NCBI GenBank assembly: GCA_905209765.1
Contig: CAJLUE010000092.1
Span: forward strand, 1-5,876
Length of the DNA stretch: 5,876 nt
Origin: an uncultured Collinsella sp.
GTDB lineage: Bacteria; Actinomycetota; Coriobacteriia; Coriobacteriales; Coriobacteriaceae
Direction: 5' to 3'
Position numbers and translations under genes: made by a program. Positions 1 through 4,688 of this stretch are shown here, in pieces (within the stretch, counting starts at the first letter, position 1; every line of letters begins with the position of its first letter). The notes below the pieces were generated by a model. It saw only the letters and a program-made list of their open reading frames with translations, was not told the origin of the DNA and did no database searches.

Positions 1-18
1 TATACGGTGAATGAGCAT
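1..18 (-). CDS. 5' end of an unidentified minus-strand gene running off the left edge
   Basis: An ATG (16-18, minus strand) lies six bases after a strong Shine-Dalgarno GGAGG (25-29, minus strand), which is ideal spacing for a real start. Only six codons (MLIHRI) fall inside the window, so no function can be assigned. A minus-strand hairpin with a short T-tract (49-71) sits just upstream and a possible promoter lies near 279-307, so this gene may have a long regulated leader. It would be divergent from the FHA gene at 342. The call rests only on the ribosome-binding site and start, and a chance match is possible. Confidence 0.4.
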
Positions 19-278
19 GCTGTTCCTCCGGCATTGCAACGCCAAAAGCCCGCCGAGGCAAGCTCGGCGGGTCGTACGTCAAAGTTCATTGACGTTTATG
101 GTACCGCACGGCCCCGTGACCAAAAGCCAAAGCGGCATCATGCCAAATGTTGCCCACAACGGTCTTGCTAACGCGTTTTCCCAGCTTATTAATCCGCTCT
201 CCGCTTTTTAATTTGCTGTCTTCCGGCAGCGATTTACACCGTCCGCGCCCCCTGGCGAGCATTTCGAGCTGCAAAGCG
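19..278 (-). promoter_or_regulatory. Candidate structured minus-strand leader of unknown class
   Basis: This gene-poor stretch could be the 5' leader of the minus-strand gene starting at 18. Read on the minus strand, it would start near 272 and run about 200 bases. It then meets a 7-bp hairpin (76-82 with 89-95, six-base loop), the terminator-like hairpin (49-71), and GGAGG plus ATG. A possible alternative pairing of CGGG (113-116, minus) with CCCG (68-71, minus) would occupy one arm of the terminator. The GCGGTACC near 100-107 (minus) loosely recalls the T-box sequence, but the full consensus is absent. I recognise no known riboswitch. The same strand also has an open frame of 62 codons (274 to 86, TTG or an internal ATG at 262) with no Shine-Dalgarno sequence, so a small protein is an alternative. 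Confidence 0.22.
49..71 (-). terminator. Intrinsic-terminator-like hairpin on the minus strand, possibly an attenuator
   Basis: A perfect 9-bp GC-rich stem (49-57 with 63-71) closes a five-base loop. Read on the minus strand it is followed by CTTTTGG, a short T-tract. Read on the plus strand it is followed by TCGTACGTC, which has no T-tract, so the minus orientation is favoured. It lies only about 20 bases upstream of the Shine-Dalgarno sequence of the gene starting at 18. It either ends a short minus-strand transcript or acts as an attenuator in that gene's leader. Confidence 0.55.
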
Positions 279-307
279 CCTATAATTGACCATGCTTACG
301 TATTCAA
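279..307 (-). promoter_or_regulatory. Possible minus-strand sigma-70-type promoter
   Basis: On the minus strand TTGAAT (302-307) lies 17 bases before TATAGG (279-284), each four of six to the consensus. It would start transcription near 272 toward the left edge and feed the leader and the gene starting at 18. It overlaps the plus-strand TATAAT, so both directions may share this region. Confidence 0.28.
281..286 (+). promoter_or_regulatory. Probable -10 box for the first FHA gene
   Basis: A perfect TATAAT lies 55 bases before the ATG at 342. No good -35 is seen 16-18 bases upstream, so either the promoter is activator-dependent or the match is chance. Transcription would begin near 293, giving a leader of about 50 bases that contains the poly-G tract. 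Confidence 0.4.
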
Positions 308-319
308 TGTCACTTTTTG

Positions 320-333
320 AGGAGGGGGGGGGG
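320..333 (+). repeat. Poly-G tract (G10) fused to the ribosome-binding site
   Basis: AGGAGG (320-325) runs directly into ten consecutive G residues (324-333), eight bases before the ATG at 342. The canonical AGGAGG is 16 bases from the start, which is too far for best initiation. The G-run itself can pair with the anti-Shine-Dalgarno at a closer register. Runs of this length slip during replication, and a change would alter Shine-Dalgarno spacing without touching the reading frame. Confidence 0.75.
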
Positions 334-341
334 TAAAACAA

Positions 342-1298
342 ATGGCCGACACTCCATCTTGTGCACTGTACGCCGGGCTTAAGTCACTCGGTCGCATCAA
401 CAACGGTAGCGCCGCGCAAATTCTCATGGCCGGCAACGCCCGTTACGGTGGACGCCTCATCTCCGAACGCTTGACGGTCCCGTCGTTTATCTCACGCGAA
501 ATCGTTCACGCCAAACCCGGTGACCTTCCCGAGCCGCTGTTTGCGCCCTTTGAACAAAGTGCGCGCCAGATACTCAACCTCATCATGCAAAACCGAGGCT
601 CCGACCCCCAATCGCTGAGCAAGGTCGCTAAACGCTATATGGAGTCGTGCGTCCCAGACATGCAGGATGCCCTTACCAATTGCGGCGTCGACGGCATGCT
701 CTTTAGAAACGGCGTCGAGCGCATCGAGACCGCTGACGATAGCGACATCAAAGATCGCCTCTACATCCATCTGGTCTTTTTTATCGTTACTGGCTGCCTT
801 GGCGACCCCGCCCGCGCCATCGAATACACCGAGTCCTTTGTGTCCGACCAGATGCTCTCGACACTCGGCACGGTCGAGACGACTGTCACCTCGTTTTTCT
901 CGACAACCGCGCGCCCCACGGGAGACATTCGCCTGGGGCTGCTGCGCGTCGTGGGCAACTCGGCACGACCGCCGCTGCGTCCCCTTACCACGGACCCGGT
1001 GGGCAGCATTATCGGGTCGCTGACGGGAGACGAGAACGCCATCACCGACGTCGATTCCGACGTCTCGCGCCAGCACCTGCGTATTTGGCTCCAAGACGGA
1101 CGCTGGCTTGCGCAGGGCCTCGACTCCACCAACGGATCGTTTTTGATCTCGGGCGTCAACCGCTGCCGGCAGCCTATCGAGCTGCCTCGACGCGACCGCC
1201 CCGCCAACTTCGCCAACACCCCCGTCGAGATTCACAACGGAGACACGCTTTGCCTGGGCGCCACGACGCGTTTTTTGGTCATTCGCATCACAGACTAG
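342..1298 (+). CDS. FHA-domain protein (first of two paralogues)
   Basis: This encodes 318 residues, with no signal peptide or clear membrane segment, so it is probably cytoplasmic. Residues about 198-318 form a forkhead-associated domain, a fold that binds phosphothreonine peptides. Visible motifs are VSRQH (241-245), STNGS (262-266), NGD (299-301) and LG (305-306), followed by a FLVI strand. The usual Gly-Arg at the domain start is IGS (224-226), so the Arg that contacts phosphate is missing. Residues 1-190 are mostly helical in appearance and I do not recognise them; they are shared with the product of 3486-4475. The start is ATG 342 because of the Shine-Dalgarno and G-run just before it. 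A terminator follows, separating it from the kinase gene by 142 bp. The likely role is an adaptor reading phosphorylation by the neighbouring kinase, which is inferred from family and context. Confidence 0.9.
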   Translation: MADTPSCALYAGLKSLGRINNGSAAQILMAGNARYGGRLISERLTVPSFISREIVHAKPGDLPEPLFAPFEQSARQILNLIMQNRGSDPQSLSKVAKRYMESCVPDMQDALTNCGVDGMLFRNGVERIETADDSDIKDRLYIHLVFFIVTGCLGDPARAIEYTESFVSDQMLSTLGTVETTVTSFFSTTARPTGDIRLGLLRVVGNSARPPLRPLTTDPVGSIIGSLTGDENAITDVDSDVSRQHLRIWLQDGRWLAQGLDSTNGSFLISGVNRCRQPIELPRRDRPANFANTPVEIHNGDTLCLGATTRFLVIRITD

Positions 1299-1322
1299 CC
1301 TGCCCACACATCTTCGACACAT

Positions 1323-1368
1323 AAGGTGCCGTTATTTGCATTAACCTCTGCAAATAACGGCACCTTTT
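1323..1368 (+). terminator. Strong intrinsic terminator after the first FHA gene
   Basis: A perfect 18-bp stem (1323-1340 with 1349-1366) closes an eight-base loop and ends in TTTT (1365-1368). It begins 25 bases after the stop codon. The A-rich 5' arm means it could also work on the minus strand. It implies that the kinase gene has its own promoter between 1369 and 1440 or depends on read-through. The best candidate I see there is TTGCGC (1384-1389) 17 bases before TATTGC (1407-1412), which is weak. Confidence 0.88.
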
Positions 1369-1426
1369 CAATTAAGGCAACGGTTGCGCTACCTTTTCAC
1401 TAACATTATTGCTATGCATTTTTCTC

Positions 1427-1433
1427 GAAAGGA
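1427..1433 (+). promoter_or_regulatory. Ribosome-binding site that fixes the kinase start
   Basis: GAAAGGA lies seven bases before GTG 1441. The upstream alternatives TTG 1384 and ATG 1414 have no Shine-Dalgarno sequence, so GTG 1441 is preferred although it shortens the frame by 19 codons. Confidence 0.75.
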
Positions 1434-1440
1434 TCGTCCC

Positions 1441-3450
1441 GTGACGTACGACACGGACATGGATATCATTGCGTTGTCCCCCTTTGAACCAAACGCCATG
1501 TTTGCGACCACCGAAGACTCCGATACCATTCGCCGCTTTACCACCCTGTTGGATTGCGGGGCAGTCGGCGGCGGCTCCCACCATCTTCGCAAGGTCGCCA
1601 ACACCGAGGGCGAGACCTTTGCGCTCAAGACGCTGTGGCCCCTCAGCGGCTGTGATGAAAACGGCTCCGCTGTCAGCCCCTCGGGCATCAAGACGCTCAC
1701 CGAAGAGTATCGCAATCTTGCAGTCGTCTCACTGTTGGGCGGCTTTCCCAAAACCTATGGCTACGGTTATGCCGGCAACACACCGGTCATCCTTATGGAA
1801 TGGATTGAAGGCCTGCCCCTTCGCGATGCCGCGGCAGAGCTAACCGACCCCGCCGAGGGCGGCCGCATTCCCGCAAACACCGTCGCCGCAATCGGAAAAC
1901 GCCTGGGAGAGATCCTCCTGAGTACCCAAAAGCTCGATGCACCTTTTGTGCACCGTGATATCTCCTTGCGCAACATCATTATTCGAACGACGCGCCGACC
2001 CCTTGCCCAGCAGATTGCACACTGCAGTTTTGACCTTTGCCTGGTCGATCTGGGCAGCTCGAGCATCAAGCGCTCAGACCCCTCGTTTACCATGTCCACC
2101 GGCATCTGGCGCAACGGCACCCCCGAGTTCGCCCCGCCTGAGATGCTCTCCAACGACATCCCCGAGCTGGCGCCGCTGCGCACGTCGCCCAGCATCGATA
2201 CATACGAGCTCTGCAGCGTGCTCTACACGCTCTATGCCGGCCACACGCCATATCGCCTAAACGAGCATATGGACCAGTCGCCCTACCTGTACAAGATCGA
2301 GCACGAGCCCGAGCTGCTCAAGGCGCGCCTACCCGGTGACCAAAAGCTTGTCGATGTCATCATGAGTGGCATCCATAACGAGCAGTCCCAGCGCGCGCCG
2401 CTGTCTACGATTGTCGGCAAGCTCGATGCCTGGATTAAAGACATCGATTTTGAGCCGCGCACGCCGCTGCCCGGACCTGTCGACTTTAGCCAGCAACCAA
2501 AGGCTTCCGGCCCCAACAAGGCTCAGACGCACCACCCGGTCATCTCGCGTCGCACTGCGCTCGCGCTCGGCGGCGTCTGCGTTGCCGGCATCGCAGCTTC
2601 CGCCCTTGCCACGGGGTGCTGGGGGCTTATCGACCTTGTGCACGGCATCAAGCCGTCACTCGACGATTACACCTGGGAAGAACTCGCCCTGATCTCCCGC
2701 AAAATCCAAGAGACATCTTCCAGCAAAAAGGCGCTCGCGATTGCCGAAACCTACCACCTGGTAAACAGCAAGCAGTCGCTCGAAAACGAGAACACTAAGA
2801 CCGTCAGGCTTTCCGATGGGACCAAGGCACAAGTCCAGATCGTGGGCTTTAAGGCAGACACGTTCACCGATGACGGCCTCCCCGCTGGCATCACCTTTAT
2901 GTTCCGTACCCCCATCGCCATGCGCGCCGTAAATGACAGCGCTGCGACGGGTGGCTGGGAGCAATCGTCTCTTCGCAAATGGCTGGCGGGCGAGGGCATG
3001 GCTACGCTGCCCGACGATCTCCGTAATCAGATCCGCTCGGTGCGAAAGCTTACCAACAACACCGGCGGCACCAAAGACGCCTCCAGCATCACCGCCACCG
3101 ATGACAAGCTGTGGCTACCGTCCATGAGCGAGTTGTGCGGCTACCAGGCGCCCGAAACGTTCGCAGAAGGCTGCGAGTACCTTTCTGCCCTCTACAGCGG
3201 AGAAGGCGAACAGTACCAGCTCTATCGCGAGCAGAGTGTGAGCAGCCTGACCACCAACGATGCCATGATCCGCACCGTCGCCGGCAAAAAGATCTGCTAC
3301 TGGGAGCGCACCCCCAGCGCCGACTGCAGCGAGGGCGCCAACTCGACGTACTTTAACCGCGTTGGAAAAGACGGCGACGTGTTTAGCTGGGCAACGCCTG
3401 GAAACGATCCGGACCAAATGACCTATGTCCTGCCCGGCTTTTGCATCTAA
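1441..3450 (+). CDS. Membrane-anchored Ser/Thr-type protein kinase with DUF6273-like ectodomain
   Basis: This encodes 669 residues from GTG 1441. The N-terminal kinase domain (about 30-340) shows a Gly-rich loop (GAVGGGS, 40-46) and an ATP-binding Lys in FALKTL (Lys63). It also has a hinge-like LMEWIEG, the catalytic loop HRDISLRN (171-178), a metal-binding DLG (203-205) and GTPEFAPPE (226-234). All catalytic residues are present, but the usual HRDLK lysine is Ser. A Pro-rich juxtamembrane stretch leads to SRR (369-371) and one hydrophobic segment (about 372-394). The C-terminal region (about 456-669) resembles DUF6273, with the pattern W-x2-S-x-LR-x-WL and later LWLPSMSE, and would face outside. 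Six cysteines lie at or beyond the membrane segment. It probably senses an outside or envelope signal and phosphorylates cytoplasmic proteins. The FHA genes on both sides are likely readers. The ligand and substrates cannot be told from sequence. Confidence 0.88.
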   Translation: MTYDTDMDIIALSPFEPNAMFATTEDSDTIRRFTTLLDCGAVGGGSHHLRKVANTEGETFALKTLWPLSGCDENGSAVSPSGIKTLTEEYRNLAVVSLLGGFPKTYGYGYAGNTPVILMEWIEGLPLRDAAAELTDPAEGGRIPANTVAAIGKRLGEILLSTQKLDAPFVHRDISLRNIIIRTTRRPLAQQIAHCSFDLCLVDLGSSSIKRSDPSFTMSTGIWRNGTPEFAPPEMLSNDIPELAPLRTSPSIDTYELCSVLYTLYAGHTPYRLNEHMDQSPYLYKIEHEPELLKARLPGDQKLVDVIMSGIHNEQSQRAPLSTIVGKLDAWIKDIDFEPRTPLPGPVDFSQQPKASGPNKAQTHHPVISRRTALALGGVCVAGIAASALATGCWGLIDLVHGIKPSLDDYTWEELALISRKIQETSSSKKALAIAETYHLVNSKQSLENENTKTVRLSDGTKAQVQIVGFKADTFTDDGLPAGITFMFRTPIAMRAVNDSAATGGWEQSSLRKWLAGEGMATLPDDLRNQIRSVRKLTNNTGGTKDASSITATDDKLWLPSMSELCGYQAPETFAEGCEYLSALYSGEGEQYQLYREQSVSSLTTNDAMIRTVAGKKICYWERTPSADCSEGANSTYFNRVGKDGDVFSWATPGNDPDQMTYVLPGFCI

Positions 3451-3467
3451 CACCTTCCCCGGACACC

Positions 3468-3476
3468 AGAAAGGAG
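3468..3476 (+). promoter_or_regulatory. Ribosome-binding site that fixes the second FHA start
   Basis: AGAAAGGAG ends nine bases before ATG 3486. A longer frame could begin at TTG 3441, inside the kinase stop region, but that codon has no such site. ATG 3486 is therefore chosen. Confidence 0.8.
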
Positions 3477-3485
3477 CCTTGCATC

Positions 3486-4475
3486 ATGCGTGCGGAAACA
3501 CCTTCCGAGGTGCTCTTTGATTTCCTTAAGTGCGACTTGCAGATCAATAATCGAGAAGCGGCGCGCATCTTGATTTCGGACAAGCCTATGGGCTCCAAAC
3601 CGGCTCCAAGGTTTCGCATTACCGAAAAGACGTTTCTGTCGCGACGCGTGGTGCACGTCGTTCCGGGTACCGACAAGATTGACCCTGAGATGTTTACCGA
3701 TTTTTCGCAGAGCGTCCAGAACTTGGCTGCCGCCGTAAAAATCGACAGCGGCAGCAGTCCAGCGGCCGCCAACGCTCGCCAGCAAGCCATTACGGCGCAT
3801 GCCCTCGAGCGCATGGCAGCGTCGCTCGAACACTGGGAGCTCGATGGTTCCATCCTGCGCAATATCTTTGACCGCATCGCCGTCATGCCGGGCCTCAAGC
3901 AAAGTGACCGGCGCCTTTTGGAGCTCCTTGCGCTAACGGTCTGTGGATGCCTGGCCGATCCCAATGCCGCCGCTTCCGAGGTCAAAGACTTTGCCATAAC
4001 GCACCTAGCCCAGACCTTTGGCACACTCGAGACCGCCGAGGCGGTCCAGGCGCAGGAAGCCAACCGCAAGGTCAACGAGCCTCCTGCAAAACTGGGGCTG
4101 CTCAGGCTTGCGAAAGACGGCTCGGCCTTGCCGCCAATCTATCCCTTGAGCCTCGATCCCGAGGGCACGGTTTTAGGCTCGTTCGCACACGACCGAAACA
4201 GCATCACCAACGTTGGTCCCGATGTATCCCACCGGCACCTGCGCGTGGCGTTTTCTAACGGTACATGGCTCGCAAGCGGCCTTCACTCCACCAATGGAAC
4301 GGTTTTGGTGACACGCAGTGGCGCGACCACCGTTATCGAAAAGCCACGCTCGCTGCGCACCGCCGATGACGAGGACAAGCAGATTCCTATCCACGACGGC
4401 GACCTGCTCAAGCTGGGCTCCTCGACCGAGTTTTTGGTGCTGAAGATCTCCTCAAACGTACGTGCGCTGGCCTAG
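3486..4475 (+). CDS. FHA-domain protein (second of two paralogues)
   Basis: This encodes 329 residues, with no signal peptide or membrane segment. The C-terminal FHA domain (about 203-321) has VSHRH (247-251), STNGT (268-272), HDGD (303-306), LG (310-311) and FLVLKI. As in the first paralogue, the domain-start Gly-Arg is replaced by Gly-Ser (231-232). The N-terminal part aligns with that of 342-1298 at several points: FLSRRVVHVVPG (50-61), GCLADP (154-159) and TFGTLETA (177-184). It has no family name that I recognise. Only 35 bp separate it from the kinase stop, without a terminator, so the two are probably co-transcribed and translated in similar amounts. The likely role is a phosphothreonine-reading adaptor or substrate of the kinase. 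The paralogy is visible in the sequence; the partnership is inferred. Confidence 0.9.
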   Translation: MRAETPSEVLFDFLKCDLQINNREAARILISDKPMGSKPAPRFRITEKTFLSRRVVHVVPGTDKIDPEMFTDFSQSVQNLAAAVKIDSGSSPAAANARQQAITAHALERMAASLEHWELDGSILRNIFDRIAVMPGLKQSDRRLLELLALTVCGCLADPNAAASEVKDFAITHLAQTFGTLETAEAVQAQEANRKVNEPPAKLGLLRLAKDGSALPPIYPLSLDPEGTVLGSFAHDRNSITNVGPDVSHRHLRVAFSNGTWLASGLHSTNGTVLVTRSGATTVIEKPRSLRTADDEDKQIPIHDGDLLKLGSSTEFLVLKISSNVRALA

Positions 4476-4504
4476 GGCCGAGCTCGCCCAATAAGAATCA
4501 ACGC

Positions 4505-4543
4505 AAAAGAGCGCCGCTGCACACATCGCAGCGGCGCTCTTTT
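4505..4543 (+). terminator. Terminator of the kinase-FHA unit
   Basis: A 16-bp perfect stem (4505-4520 with 4528-4543) closes a seven-base loop. Its outer pairs are AAAA with TTTT, so it can also act on the minus strand. It begins 29 bases after the second FHA stop codon. Confidence 0.9.
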
Positions 4544-4601
4544 ATTTGCCGCGGACATCTAAACACGGATGCAGGAGCCGACAAAACTCACGCAAGATAA
4601 C

Positions 4602-4643
4602 TAAAACATAAAAGCCGCGTGGGGGTCGGGTCCCCACGCGGCT
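4602..4643 (-). terminator. Terminator of the surface-protein gene
   Basis: On the minus strand a 12-bp GC-rich stem (4632-4643 with 4613-4624, seven-base loop) is followed by TTTATGTTTT. It lies about 45 bases beyond the stop of the minus-strand gene and faces the plus-strand terminator in this convergent region. A small 5-bp hairpin (4653-4667) sits between it and the gene without a T-tract. Confidence 0.88.
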
Positions 4644-4688
4644 ATCAGGTTTGGGCTAATTAAGCCCGGAGGTAAACACTAGAAGTGA

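Noticed and set aside
11..211. Plus-strand open frame of 66 codons before the first FHA gene
   Set aside because: There is no Shine-Dalgarno sequence before its start, it reads through the hairpin at 49-71, and its composition is not protein-like. The minus-strand start at 18 has much better signals.
40..290. T-box riboswitch on the minus strand
   Set aside because: GCGGTACC resembles part of the T-box, but the full AGGGTGGNACCGCG consensus and a recognisable specifier stem were not found, so only an unclassified leader is proposed.
492..1322. Long antisense open frame of 276 codons opposite the first FHA gene
   Set aside because: It lies fully opposite a gene with clear FHA motifs, has no convincing start signal, and is Arg/Gly/Val-rich as expected from the complement of GC-rich coding DNA.
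1384..1440. TTG start at 1384 extending the kinase by 19 codons
   Set aside because: It has no ribosome-binding site, while GTG 1441 has GAAAGGA at seven bases.
1441..2500. Pseudokinase
   Set aside because: The ATP-binding Lys63, the catalytic Asp of HRD, the Asn of the loop, and the DLG Asp are all present, so activity is expected.
3441..3485. TTG start at 3441 extending the second FHA protein by 15 codons
   Set aside because: It overlaps the kinase stop and lacks a Shine-Dalgarno sequence, while ATG 3486 has AGAAAGGAG at good spacing.
3383..4075. Antisense open frame of 230 codons opposite the second FHA gene
   Set aside because: It is the shadow of a real gene, Ser/Arg/Ala-rich, with no domain motif and no ribosome-binding site seen.
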